Shown: positions 7,117-14,910, counted from the stretch's first letter. The stretch is 21,674 bases of DNA from an uncultured Lachnospiraceae bacterium (GCA_900553355.1 USDK01000045.1:1-21674), one strand, 5' to 3'. Numbers and translations are program-made. Notes: generated by a model from the letters alone, not told the origin.

Positions 7117-9228
7117 TTATACCTCAAAAATGAGATCTCCATAGGACGGCATCGGCCATGCGTCCTTGTCCATGATCATTTCCATCGCATCCACCGGTGT
7201 GCGCAGAGCCTCCATAGCCGGAACCACATCTGAATGATAGTATCTTGCCTGGTCTCCGCCTTCCGGCATAACTGCCGCCTTCTCCGTTACGATCTTCAGC
7301 TCCTCCAGCGCCTGCTTTGTCTCTGCCAGATGTGCGGACACTTCATTTAAAAGATCTGCCTGCACAGACGCATCCGCTCCTGCGTCCCTGACAGCGATCA
7401 CAGTATCCGCCAGGGTCCTGGTATATTTGATAAAGGCAGGGATAAACTGCTTGCTGGCCATGTCGATCATCGTACGCGCTTCGATGTTGATCGCCTTTGC
7501 ATAGTTTTCATACTTGATCTCTTCCCTGGACTCCAGTTCTGCCCGGGTAAAGACCTTAAACTTTTCAAACATGGCAATCGTCTTTTCCGTTGTCAAAGCC
7601 GGAATCGCATCCACCATGGAACGGATATTCGGCAATCCGCGCCTTTCGGCTTCCTTTACCCATTCTTCAGAATAACCGTTGCCATTAAAAATAATCCTCT
7701 GGTGCTCGATGGCATACTGCTTGATCAGATCGTGTACCGCCATCTCAAAATTATCCGCCTGTTCCAGCACGTCACAGGCATCCGAAAATGCTTCCGCAAT
7801 AATGGTATTCAGTACTACATTCGGGCCTGCCACAGAGTCTCTGGAGCCCACCATACGAAATTCGAATTTATTTCCGGTAAAGGCAAAAGGAGACGTCCGG
7901 TTCCGGTCTGTCGCATCCTTTGCCAGATCCGGCAGCGTCCGCACACCCGTCTTCAGCTTTCCGCCCTTCAGGCTGTGGGTCGCCTCTCCGGTGCTGACCA
8001 GCTGTTCAATCACATCCTCCAGCTGATCCCCCAGGAAGATCGAAATAATTGCCGGCGGCGCCTCATTGGCTCCCAGACGATGATCATTTCCCGGGTCCGC
8101 CGCAGACTCCCTCAAAAGATCTGCATGCTCATCCACCGCTTTTAAAATACAGGTCAGTACCAGCAAAAACTGTATATTTTCATGCGGTGTCTTGCCCGGA
8201 TCCAGAAGGTTCTTCCCATCATCCGTAGTCAGGGACCAGTTGTCATGCTTTCCGGATCCATTAACCCCTGCAAAAGGCTTTTCATGGAGCAGACACTTCA
8301 TACCGTGCTGCCCGGCCACCCTCTTTAAAGTCTGCATTACCAGATGATTGTGGTCTACCGCCACATTTGCCGGTGCGTAGATAGGCGCCAGCTCATGCTG
8401 GGCCGGAGCCACTTCATTGTGCTGGGTCTTGGAGGTAACCCCCACTTTCCAAAGCTCGATATTCACATCCCGCATAAAGCCTGCGATCCGCTGGCGGATG
8501 GTCCCGAAATAATGATCGTCCAGCTCCTGCCCTTTTGGCGGCATCGCACCAAACAGGGTCCGTCCGGTATAGATCAGATCCTTTCTCTGGCGGAACTTTT
8601 CTGCATCTACCAGAAAATACTCCTGCTCCGGTCCCACGGAAGGAGTCACCTTCTTTGAAGTGGTATTGCCAAACAGCCGGATCAGCCGCAGCGCCTGGAT
8701 ATTAATGGCCTCCATGGAACGAAGGAGCGGCGTTTTCTGATCCAGAGCTTCGCCGGTATAAGAACAGAATGCCGTCGGAATACAAAGTGTCGCACCTGCC
8801 GCGTCTTTGCGGACAAAGGCCGGTGAGGTGCAGTCCCATGCCGTATAGCCTCTGGCTTCAAATGTCGCCCGAAGTCCTCCGGACGGGAAAGAAGATGCAT
8901 CCGGCTCTCCCTTGATCAGTTCTTTACCGGAAAAGCTCATCAGCACCTTGCCGCTTGGCATCGGCGCAGAGATAAAGGAGTCATGCTTCTCCGCCGTTAC
9001 CCCGGTCAGTGGCTGGAACCAGTGGGTATAGTGAGTCGCTCCCTTTTCGATTGCCCATTCCTTCATCTCATGGGCAATGACGTCAGCCGTCTCCAGATCC
9101 AGCTCTTTTCCTTCCTCGATGGTTTTCTTCAAGTCTCTATAAACCTTTTTAGGCAGGCGTTCCTGCATGACCGTGTCATTAAAAACGTCCTCGCCAAAGA
9201 TGTCAGCCACGTTAAATGCTTCACTCAT
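7117..9228 (-). CDS. glnN: Type III glutamine synthetase
   Basis: A 703-residue enzyme making glutamine from glutamate, ammonia and ATP in the cytoplasm. The length and sequence fit GSIII, the large form known from Bacteroides and clostridia, rather than the ~450-residue GlnA. Visible blocks include FPSGGLRATFEARGYTAWD (about 114-132), the metal-binding GPEQEYFLVD (199-208), NGSGKHDNWSL (323-333, ATP/metal site) and the segment 441-458 (DRNRTSPFAF followed by FEFR). A long C-terminal helical extension is typical of GSIII. The ATG is preceded by AAAGGA about 10 bases away. Only about 45 bases separate it from the fba terminator, so its promoter must be short or it depends on read-through. No GlnR-type operator is evident. 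Confidence 0.97.
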   Translation of the reverse strand: MSEAFNVADIFGEDVFNDTVMQERLPKKVYRDLKKTIEEGKELDLETADVIAHEMKEWAIEKGATHYTHWFQPLTGVTAEKHDSFISAPMPSGKVLMSFSGKELIKGEPDASSFPSGGLRATFEARGYTAWDCTSPAFVRKDAAGATLCIPTAFCSYTGEALDQKTPLLRSMEAINIQALRLIRLFGNTTSKKVTPSVGPEQEYFLVDAEKFRQRKDLIYTGRTLFGAMPPKGQELDDHYFGTIRQRIAGFMRDVNIELWKVGVTSKTQHNEVAPAQHELAPIYAPANVAVDHNHLVMQTLKRVAGQHGMKCLLHEKPFAGVNGSGKHDNWSLTTDDGKNLLDPGKTPHENIQFLLVLTCILKAVDEHADLLRESAADPGNDHRLGANEAPPAIISIFLGDQLEDVIEQLVSTGEATHSLKGGKLKTGVRTLPDLAKDATDRNRTSPFAFTGNKFEFRMVGSRDSVAGPNVVLNTIIAEAFSDACDVLEQADNFEMAVHDLIKQYAIEHQRIIFNGNGYSEEWVKEAERRGLPNIRSMVDAIPALTTEKTIAMFEKFKVFTRAELESREEIKYENYAKAINIEARTMIDMASKQFIPAFIKYTRTLADTVIAVRDAGADASVQADLLNEVSAHLAETKQALEELKIVTEKAAVMPEGGDQARYYHSDVVPAMEALRTPVDAMEMIMDKDAWPMPSYGDLIFEV

Positions 9229-9275
9229 ATTCTCGCATTTCCTTTCTTCCTTCTCGTATCATCTTTATATCAGAA

Positions 9276-9308
9276 AAAGGCACTCCAACTACCGGTTGGA
9301 ACGCCTTT
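9276..9308 (-). terminator. Intrinsic terminator of fba
   Basis: A 14-bp minus-strand stem (AAAGGCGTTCCAAC with GTTGGAGTGCCTTT, two G-U pairs) has a five-base loop at 9290-9294. It is followed by TTTTT and lies 26 bases after the fba stop. The G-U pairs form only in minus-strand RNA, supporting that direction. Confidence 0.85.
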
Positions 9309-9334
9309 ATTCTTTTTATCTTTCCGCCTTTTGC

Positions 9335-10198
9335 TTAGGCTTTTCCTACAGAACCGAACAGTTCCATCTTTTCTTTTACCTTGTCAATGATCGCCTCAGC
9401 GCCTGGTTTGAGAAGCTTACGCGGATCATATCCCTTGCCCTCCAGGTCTTTTCCTGCCTCGATATACTTACGGGTAGCTTCAGCAAATACCAGCTGACAC
9501 TCTGTATTTACATTGATCTTTGCAACACCGAGATCAATGGCTTTCTTGATCATGTCATCCGGAATGCCTGTACCGCCATGAAGTACCAGCGGAAGCTTTC
9601 CTGTCAGCTTCTGGATCGCATCCAGAGTCTCAAAGCTAAGGCCAGCCCAGTTTGCCGGATATTTTCCATGGATATTTCCGATGCCGGCTGCCAGCATGTC
9701 TACACCCAGGTCAGCGATCATCTTACATTCCTGAGGATCTGCACATTCGCCCTGTCCGACTACTCCGTCTTCTTCTCCGCCGATTGCTCCAACCTCTGCC
9801 TCAAGAGACATTCCCTTCTCACGGCAGATTGCGATCAGTTCCTTTGTCTTTGCTACATTTTCCTCGATCGGATAGTGAGAACCGTCGAACATAATGGAAG
9901 AAAATCCTGCTTCGATACACTTCATGCATCCGTCATAGGTTCCGTGATCCAGATGAAGAGCTACCGGAACAGTGATTCCCATCTCTTCGATCATCGCGGA
10001 CACCATGGCTGCCACAGTCTTAAAGCCTGTCATATACTTTCCTGCTCCCTCGGAAACACCTAAGATCACCGGGGACTTGCACTCTTCTGCTGCCTGCAGG
10101 ATGCATTTGGTCCATTCCAGGTTGTTGATATTGAACTGTCCAACCGCGTAGTGGCCTGCAACTGCTTTTTCAAGCATGTCTTTTGCTGATACTAACAT
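9335..10198 (-). CDS. fba: Class II fructose-bisphosphate aldolase
   Basis: A 287-residue zinc aldolase of glycolysis and gluconeogenesis, interconverting fructose 1,6-bisphosphate with glyceraldehyde 3-phosphate and dihydroxyacetone phosphate. HLDH at 82-85 supplies the catalytic Asp84 and zinc ligand His85. Further ligands are His177 in NIHGKY and His207 in LHGGTG. NVNTE at 229-233 is the substrate-phosphate region. Length matches the short FbaA/GatY-type class II enzymes of Firmicutes. The fructose assignment over tagatose follows from being a single gene with a strong promoter, not from diagnostic residues. The start has GGAGG 9 bases upstream. Single-gene transcript between the promoter at 10237-10265 and the terminator at 9276-9308. 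Confidence 0.95.
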   Translation of the reverse strand: MLVSAKDMLEKAVAGHYAVGQFNINNLEWTKCILQAAEECKSPVILGVSEGAGKYMTGFKTVAAMVSAMIEEMGITVPVALHLDHGTYDGCMKCIEAGFSSIMFDGSHYPIEENVAKTKELIAICREKGMSLEAEVGAIGGEEDGVVGQGECADPQECKMIADLGVDMLAAGIGNIHGKYPANWAGLSFETLDAIQKLTGKLPLVLHGGTGIPDDMIKKAIDLGVAKINVNTECQLVFAEATRKYIEAGKDLEGKGYDPRKLLKPGAEAIIDKVKEKMELFGSVGKA

Positions 10199-10236
10199 TT
10201 TTAATTTCCTCCAATTCCTAAAAATTTGCTTTAATC

Positions 10237-10265
10237 ATTATATCTCATTATAAGAAAAATGACAA
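10237..10265 (-). promoter_or_regulatory. Near-consensus promoter of fba
   Basis: Minus-strand -35 TTGTCA (10260-10265) and perfect -10 TATAAT (10237-10242) are 17 bases apart. The start codon of fba is about 30 bases beyond the predicted transcription start, with GGAGG in between. Confidence 0.88.
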
Positions 10266-10325
10266 GGAATTAAGAAATTTTCGCTTTTTTTAGATTTTGA
10301 ACATACTTTGGTCACATTTGGCCAC

Positions 10326-10480
10326 TATAATAAAGCACAGATAGTTGAAAATATTCGACTATCTCCCCCCTCATAAAGTTTGCATCTGGAGTCTTTGGCT
10401 CCAGATGCCACACTTTACTCTCACATATAACTGTCATGACAGCAAGAGCCGTCCGCATTCCTGCGGATGGCTCTTTTTTA
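10326..10480 (+). ncRNA. Candidate small structured RNA divergent from fba
   Basis: The 279-base gap between fba and tenI contains no coding frame of note but has an ordered set of plus-strand signals. A perfect -10 TATAAT is at 10326-10331 (no convincing -35). An 8-bp hairpin covers 10340-10363. A single-stranded C-rich stretch, CTCCCCCCTC, lies at 10362-10371. A long hairpin at 10374-10417 has a perfect 10-bp inner stem, GCATCTGGAG with CTCCAGATGC. A small CTGTCATGACAG palindrome lies at 10431-10442, and an intrinsic terminator follows at 10444-10479. The predicted RNA is about 140 bases, starting near 10338. C-rich loops facing Shine-Dalgarno sequences are typical of trans-acting sRNAs. 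I do not recognise the RNA family. Confidence 0.45.
10444..10479 (+). terminator. Terminator hairpin between the candidate RNA and tenI
   Basis: A 14-bp stem (AAGAGCCGTCCGCA with TGCGGATGGCTCTT, one G-T pair) has a four-base loop and ends in six T residues (10474-10479) on the plus strand. On the minus strand the same hairpin directly follows the tenI stop codon at 10478-10480 but lacks a good T-run. It therefore fits plus-strand termination best and may serve both directions. Confidence 0.82.
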
Positions 10481-11050
10481 TATCTGCATCATTCCGGACA
10501 TGATACACACCCCTGCAGCTCCATTTTCAAGAACCGTCCGGATCTGCGCAGGATCCAGACGGATTCCGCCGATCCCATAGACCGGGACATCGGTCTGTCC
10601 GCAGACTTCTTTTAAAAAGGAAAGTCCTCTCGGCGCAAGACCCTTTTTGCAGTCGGTGGCAAAAATATGCCCTGCCGTTATGTAGGAAGCTCCAAGCTCT
10701 TGTGCCAGCTTTGCTTCGTCTGCCGAGTGTACAGATACACCTGCCTTTCCCTTCCACTTTCCGGAAAGTTCCTGAAATTTCCACAGAGGAAGATGTACCA
10801 CCGGAATCTTAAGCTTCTGTGCCGCCTCCGGATAAAAATGAGGGATCAGCGGCACCTGATATGCCTCACAAAGCCCCTTCACCTCTGCCGCCAGCTTCAC
10901 ATACTCCTCCTCTGCCAGATCCTTTTCCCTCAAAAGAAACGCCTTTGGCTGAAGCTTCAGAACCCGCTCCACCTGTTCCAGAAACGGGCGGCTGCACAGG
11001 CGACGGTTGGAGACGGCTATGACCCTGGAAAAATCAACTCTCTCATCCAT
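10478..11050 (-). CDS. tenI: Thiazole tautomerase TenI (ThiE-like fold)
   Basis: A 190-residue TIM-barrel protein of the ThiE/TenI family. The segment AGHIFATDCKKGLAPRG (about 126-142) matches the TenI hallmark seen in Bacillus TenI, whose active-site His corresponds to His128 here. The ThiE pyrophosphate/Mg site (an NDD-type motif after strand 3) is replaced by PHF. TenI aromatises the thiazole carboxylate phosphate tautomer released by ThiG. I chose the ATG at 11050, one base after the thiG stop; a GTG at 11062 is possible but only 3 bases from AGGAG. Last gene of thiS-thiF-thiG-tenI. Automatic annotation may call it thiE; the motifs argue against that. Confidence 0.82.
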   Translation of the reverse strand: MDERVDFSRVIAVSNRRLCSRPFLEQVERVLKLQPKAFLLREKDLAEEEYVKLAAEVKGLCEAYQVPLIPHFYPEAAQKLKIPVVHLPLWKFQELSGKWKGKAGVSVHSADEAKLAQELGASYITAGHIFATDCKKGLAPRGLSFLKEVCGQTDVPVYGIGGIRLDPAQIRTVLENGAAGVCIMSGMMQI

Positions 11051-11051
11051 C

Positions 11052-11828
11052 TTACTTCCCACTCACTCCTGTCAGCGGAGAGGACGCGCTTGCCCCGCCT
11101 TCGATCACCCGGCCCATACCGGCAAGATATGCTGCCCGTCCGGCTTCGATGGCCTTCTTAAATGCTCCTGCCATAGCCGGGATGTCTCCTGCTGTCGCAA
11201 TGGCTGTGTTCGCCATGACTGCAGCGGCTCCCATCTCCATGGCCTCACAGGCCTGGGAAGGCTTTCCGATCCCTGCGTCTACAATAATCGGAAGATCAAT
11301 CTCATTGATCAGGATCTGGATAAAATCTTTGGTACAGATTCCTTTATTGGATCCGATAGGCGCACCCAGAGGCATGATGCAGGCAGCCCCTGCGTCTCTT
11401 AAGGCCTTTGCCGCATTAAGATCCGGATACATATACGGCATGACAACAAACCCTTCCCCTGCCAGGATCTCGGTGGCTTTTACTGTCTCATAATTATCCG
11501 GAAGCAGATATTTCCTGTCCGGGATCACCTCTACCTTAACGAAAGGACTGCCGCAGATTTCTCTGGAAAGCCTGGCGGTACGCACTGCCTCCTCGGCCGT
11601 CACAGATCCCGAAGTATTGGGAAGCAAGGTGACGCCTTCCGGAATATAATCCAGAATATTTTCTCCCGACTGATCTGCCCGGCGAAGCGCCATGGTGATG
11701 ATCTGAGCTCCCGCATTTTCCACTGCAGCCTTGATCAGCTCAAAGGAATACTTCCCGGATCCCAGGATAAAACGGGAGTCAAACTCATGGCCTCCCAGCA
11801 CCAGTGTATCTTTTTTCATCTCTGTCAT
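11052..11828 (-). CDS. thiG: Thiazole synthase
   Basis: A 258-residue TIM-barrel enzyme condensing 1-deoxy-D-xylulose 5-phosphate, dehydroglycine and ThiS-thiocarboxylate into the thiazole phosphate of thiamine. Lys98 in FVKVEVI is the expected imine-forming lysine. Later blocks MPLGAPIGSNKG (about 155-166), IIVDAGIGKPSQA and AAVMANTAIA are characteristic of ThiG phosphate-binding loops. Length is normal. The ATG at 11828 has AGGAG 8 bases upstream and follows the thiF stop by two bases. It forms the active complex with ThiS and needs dehydroglycine from ThiH or ThiO, neither of which is in this window. Confidence 0.96.
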   Translation of the reverse strand: MTEMKKDTLVLGGHEFDSRFILGSGKYSFELIKAAVENAGAQIITMALRRADQSGENILDYIPEGVTLLPNTSGSVTAEEAVRTARLSREICGSPFVKVEVIPDRKYLLPDNYETVKATEILAGEGFVVMPYMYPDLNAAKALRDAGAACIMPLGAPIGSNKGICTKDFIQILINEIDLPIIVDAGIGKPSQACEAMEMGAAAVMANTAIATAGDIPAMAGAFKKAIEAGRAAYLAGMGRVIEGGASASSPLTGVSGK

Positions 11829-11830
11829 TG

Positions 11831-12463
11831 TTACCTCTCCTCTTCTATGATGATCTGCGCGATCAGATTAGCCTCGTGCCCGGCACAGACTGCGACTCTT
11901 GGAGCCATCAGCCCCATGCCGCTGCCGGAATCACTGACCTCATCTCCGCACAGATAAAAATGCTTTGTTACTTTTCTGGTACGGATCTCATTGCTTTTTC
12001 CATACCCCGCCATTCCCGAGGCGCTTACCACAATTTTCTCCGGGCAGCGCTCCAGGATACCGTTGACCAGCATGGCCTTGCACTCCGGCACATCAAAGGC
12101 TTCACAGACGATCTCATCCGCCTGGAACAGTTCCTCCAGATTTTCTTCTGTCACCTTCAGGCAGTCTGTCCGGATATCCAGATAAGGATTGATCTCCAGG
12201 AGCTCTTCTGTCAGGGCTTCTGTCTTATACCTTCCCACATCCTTCAAAAAATACTGCTGCCGGTTCAGATTGGTCAGATCCACCCGGTCAAAGTCCACCA
12301 GATGAAGATGCCCCACGCCGATACGTGCCAGCGAAACCGCCACATTAGATCCAAGACCTCCAAGCCCTGCCACCGCTACCTTCGCACGGCAAAGCTTTTT
12401 CTGTATCTCTGCCGAATGTCTTTTCGCAAGAGCCTGCCATATCTCTTCTTTCGTCGGCTTCAT
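11831..12463 (-). CDS. thiF: ThiS adenylyltransferase ThiF
   Basis: A 210-residue E1-like enzyme that adenylates the C-terminal glycine of ThiS before sulfur transfer. The nucleotide-binding glycine motif GLGGLGSN is near 33-40, followed by the VDFDRVDLTNLNRQ segment (about 56-69) that holds the ATP/Mg-binding Asp and Arg residues. The protein is shorter than E. coli ThiF and lacks the paired CxxC zinc motifs, matching the short ThiF subfamily found with ThiS in clostridia. I place the start at the ATG at 12463, with AGGAGG 8 bases upstream, rather than at a GTG three codons earlier. One base separates it from the thiS stop codon. Confidence 0.92.
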   Translation of the reverse strand: MKPTKEEIWQALAKRHSAEIQKKLCRAKVAVAGLGGLGSNVAVSLARIGVGHLHLVDFDRVDLTNLNRQQYFLKDVGRYKTEALTEELLEINPYLDIRTDCLKVTEENLEELFQADEIVCEAFDVPECKAMLVNGILERCPEKIVVSASGMAGYGKSNEIRTRKVTKHFYLCGDEVSDSGSGMGLMAPRVAVCAGHEANLIAQIIIEEER

Positions 12464-12464
12464 C

Positions 12465-12662
12465 CTAGCCACCTCCTACAAAACTTACCACTTCCAGCAC
12501 ATCCCCGTCTGAAATCCATGTCTGATCATACTGACTCTTAGGAATGATCTTTTCATTCAGCTCTACGGCAATCCGCCCTTTCTGATATCCGGCCTCCTTA
12601 AGGAAATCCGACAAAAGCATTCTTTCTTTCAGAGGCTGATCCGCTCCATTTACCCTGATCAT
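12465..12662 (-). CDS. thiS: Sulfur-carrier protein ThiS
   Basis: A 65-residue ubiquitin-like sulfur carrier. The chain ends SFVGGG, providing the essential C-terminal Gly-Gly that is adenylated by ThiF and converted to a thiocarboxylate used by ThiG. The beta-grasp pattern (MIRVNG start, ELNEKIIP middle, DGDVLEVVSF end) is clear. Length is normal. AAAGGAGG lies about 6 bases before the ATG. First gene of the thi operon, behind a leader of about 125 bases that contains a strong hairpin. Confidence 0.95.
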   Translation of the reverse strand: MIRVNGADQPLKERMLLSDFLKEAGYQKGRIAVELNEKIIPKSQYDQTWISDGDVLEVVSFVGGG

Positions 12663-12707
12663 AAACCCTCCTTTCCCGGAAGCACAGGGAACCTTTCAAA
12701 AGATAAA

Positions 12708-12759
12708 GAGAGTTCACAAAGAAATACACCCGCGGTGGTGCACCCCTTCATGAACTCTC
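12708..12759 (-). terminator. Strong terminator-like hairpin in the thiS leader (attenuator candidate)
   Basis: On the minus strand 23 consecutive pairs enclose the six-base loop ACCGCG. The outer arm is GAGAGTTCAUG-like and the inner arm is AAGGGGTGCACC against GGTGTATTTCTT. The stem is followed by TTTATCTTTT. Six of the pairs are G-U in minus-strand RNA and would be mismatches in plus-strand RNA, so the structure belongs to the minus strand. It lies 60 bases after the histidine-kinase stop but downstream of a good promoter (12795-12822), so the thi transcript must pass it. Confidence 0.8.
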
Positions 12760-12794
12760 GTCCACTCTATGTTTCCGATATGAATCTGTGAAAT

Positions 12795-12822
12795 AGTATA
12801 ACACAGCGCCGGCAAATGTCAA
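12795..12822 (-). promoter_or_regulatory. Promoter of the thiSFG-tenI operon
   Basis: A perfect minus-strand -35 TTGACA (12817-12822) is 16 bases from -10 TATACT (12795-12800). The -35 contains the TGA stop of the histidine-kinase gene. The predicted start near 12788 gives a leader of about 125 bases that carries the hairpin at 12708-12759. No TPP-riboswitch core (such as CTGAGA) is visible in that leader. Confidence 0.75.
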
Positions 12823-14204
12823 CCCATCTTAAGCCGGATTTCCGCCCGAAATCCCCCATGGCTGCTGCGTCCGACCTCAAACTCCCCATGATGGACATAC
12901 ACAATCTGGCGCACGATCAAGAGCCCCAGACCATGTCTCTGCCCGGTCACATTTTCATCACAGAGCATATAGTGAGGCGTGTTATCAAGCCGCTTTAACT
13001 CTTCCTCCGAGATTCCCACACCGTCATCCTCTACCCGGATCTGGCAGATATTCTCTTCCCGATCTACAGTTACATAGATTGTACATCCCTCCGGGTTATG
13101 GTTCACACTGTTCTGGATCAGATTTCCTACCGCTCTCTTAAGAAGCGCGGGATCTGCCTGGATCATGCACGGCCCCAGGCCCTCCCTGGTCATCCAGCAG
13201 ATGGCATACTGCCCCTCCGGCTCCGTATTCATATAGTCCACAACTACCTGACGTACCAGAGACACGGCCCCGGTTTTCTCCTCGTGAAGGGGCTGCATAT
13301 TATACTCCAGCTTCGATGCCAGATTCAGGTCATTGATCAGATTCTTCATCCTCTGTCCCTGGCGGCAGATCACCTCTGCCTTTCTGTGTTCTTCCTCGTT
13401 CAGATTTTCACTGTCTTTCAGTTGTCCGGCATAGCCAAGCACCATGGAAAGAGGCGTGCGGATGTCATGAGATACTCCTGCGATCCAGTTGGCTCTGGCC
13501 GTCTCCTTCTTCTTCAGCTTCCGGTCTTTCTCCTCAAGGATCTGGGATGTCCGATTGACGCTTTCTGCAATATCTGCCAGCATCCCCTTCTTCTTCAGGC
13601 GTACCTCCTTTCCTTCCGACAACCTCTGGATTCCCTCCATGATGGGACCTACAGAGCGCAGGATTTTCATATCCGTGATCACATAGATCAAAATGATCAC
13701 ACCCACATTGATCAGGATGGCAAGTCCTGCAACGGGAATGCTTTTTGAAATCAACCGATAGTCCCAGGCCGGATACATGTGTTTCCAATAGCTCTCCTTT
13801 GGAAACCCCAGGACCACCAGGCCATTTTCATTTTCTGCCGGAAAGGTGGGATAATCATCCACATACCCCCTGGTAAGCCTCGCCACATCTGCCAGGCTGT
13901 AAGTCTTCGGGATCTGCGGCGGCAGATTGTCCGTCTGCCATACCACCGCCCCGGAAGGATCGATCAGGACCGCCCATGCCCCCTGCTCTTCAAGCGCTGC
14001 CTGTGCGTCTCCGGCCAGATGGTATCCATAAGAATCCTTTGTCAGCCCTGCCGCTGTCTCTTCTGCCAGGGAATAAGGGCCTCCGTTGCCGCCGACATCC
14101 CATAAGGTAACAAACAAGATCACCAGATTCACGATGGGGAGCAGGATCATGACTCCCAGCAGTCCCAGAACCATGCGGCGCAGCAATTTCAATGCATTCT
14201 TCAT
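12819..14204 (-). CDS. Membrane sensor histidine kinase
   Basis: A 461-residue two-component sensor. TM1 is about 12-34, the extracytoplasmic sensor domain about 35-153 and TM2 about 155-177. A HAMP-like linker follows, then a dimerisation domain with phospho-acceptor His246 in AGVSHDIRTPL. The C-terminal ATPase domain shows the N-box NLIQNSVNHNPEG, DDGVGIS, and the G2-type RHGLGLLIVRQI. The extracellular region of about 120 residues is typical of kinases regulating lantibiotic or antimicrobial-peptide transporters (CprK-like). It starts one base after the response-regulator stop, with GGAGGG 8 bases upstream. The divergent transporter genes suggest what it controls. Confidence 0.93.
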   Translation of the reverse strand: MKNALKLLRRMVLGLLGVMILLPIVNLVILFVTLWDVGGNGGPYSLAEETAAGLTKDSYGYHLAGDAQAALEEQGAWAVLIDPSGAVVWQTDNLPPQIPKTYSLADVARLTRGYVDDYPTFPAENENGLVVLGFPKESYWKHMYPAWDYRLISKSIPVAGLAILINVGVIILIYVITDMKILRSVGPIMEGIQRLSEGKEVRLKKKGMLADIAESVNRTSQILEEKDRKLKKKETARANWIAGVSHDIRTPLSMVLGYAGQLKDSENLNEEEHRKAEVICRQGQRMKNLINDLNLASKLEYNMQPLHEEKTGAVSLVRQVVVDYMNTEPEGQYAICWMTREGLGPCMIQADPALLKRAVGNLIQNSVNHNPEGCTIYVTVDREENICQIRVEDDGVGISEEELKRLDNTPHYMLCDENVTGQRHGLGLLIVRQIVYVHHGEFEVGRSSHGGFRAEIRLKMG

Positions 14205-14205
14205 C

Positions 14206-14910
14206 TCATCTTCCCTCCACGATCAGTTTATACCCCAGACCTTTGACGGTGAGCAGAGACTTCGGATGTGAAGGGTCTGCCTCAATCTTTTCCCGGATCC
14301 GGCGGATATGTGCCATCAGGGAATTTTCATACCCGAAGGGATTATCTCCCCAGGCCGCCTCACATAATGCATCAATGGTCACGATCCTGCCTGCATTCCG
14401 GCAAAGCGCCGTCAGGATCGCATATTCCTTGGCTGTCAGCGGCAGGGTCTTCCCTTGTCTTTCCACCTCTGCACTGGCAAAGTCGATCACACAGTCTGCA
14501 AGCCTCACCAGCGGATCCTCATTTTTATAGCTCCTGCGCAAAATACTTGCGATCCTTAAGCTCAGCTCCTTTGGGAGAAAGGGCTTCACCATATAATCAT
14601 CTGCCCCCAGGCCGAGCCCTTTAAATTTATCCTCATCCTCACCGCAGGCTGTCAGAAACAGGACCGGGTAGTCTCCCATCTTCTTCAGTTTCTCAAACAG
14701 TTCAAAACCGCTCCCGTCCGGAAGCATCACATCCAGCACGGCAAGCTGGGGCGACGTCTTTTCTGCCTTTTCAAGAGCCTCTGTCTGGCTGGAGGCAGTA
14801 AAGATGTTCTGATAGCCTTCTTCTTTTAAGATGGAACATACCAGATCCAGCAGCTCCTGCTCATCGTCCACCAGCAGGATCCTTTTCTCTTTCAGATAAT
14901 CTTCTCTCAT
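14206..14910 (-). CDS. OmpR-family response regulator
   Basis: A 234-residue DNA-binding regulator paired with the kinase gene that follows. The receiver domain (about 9-125) has acidic-pocket residues VDDE (14-17), phospho-acceptor Asp60 in LAVLDVMLPDG, a conserved Thr in LFLTAC, and the Lys in MVKPF. The winged-helix domain (about 135-232) includes PLTAKEYAILTALCRNAG and ends with the recognition helix and wing YENSLMAHIRRIREKI ... VKGLGYKL. The start has GAGGG about 6 bases upstream. Phosphorylated dimers of this class bind direct repeats spaced 10-11 bp, matching the repeats at 14982-15024. Confidence 0.94.
   Translation of the reverse strand: MREDYLKEKRILLVDDEQELLDLVCSILKEEGYQNIFTASSQTEALEKAEKTSPQLAVLDVMLPDGSGFELFEKLKKMGDYPVLFLTACGEDEDKFKGLGLGADDYMVKPFLPKELSLRIASILRRSYKNEDPLVRLADCVIDFASAEVERQGKTLPLTAKEYAILTALCRNAGRIVTIDALCEAAWGDNPFGYENSLMAHIRRIREKIEADPSHPKSLLTVKGLGYKLIVEGR

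Noticed and set aside
10478..11050. Annotation as thiamine-phosphate synthase ThiE
   Set aside because: The ThiE Mg/pyrophosphate motif is missing and the TenI hallmark GHxFxTDCKKGL is present, so TenI fits better.
12708..12759. T-box riboswitch call based on the ACCGCGG-like core
   Set aside because: The core is distorted, and the leader is too short for a specifier stem because the kinase coding sequence lies just upstream.
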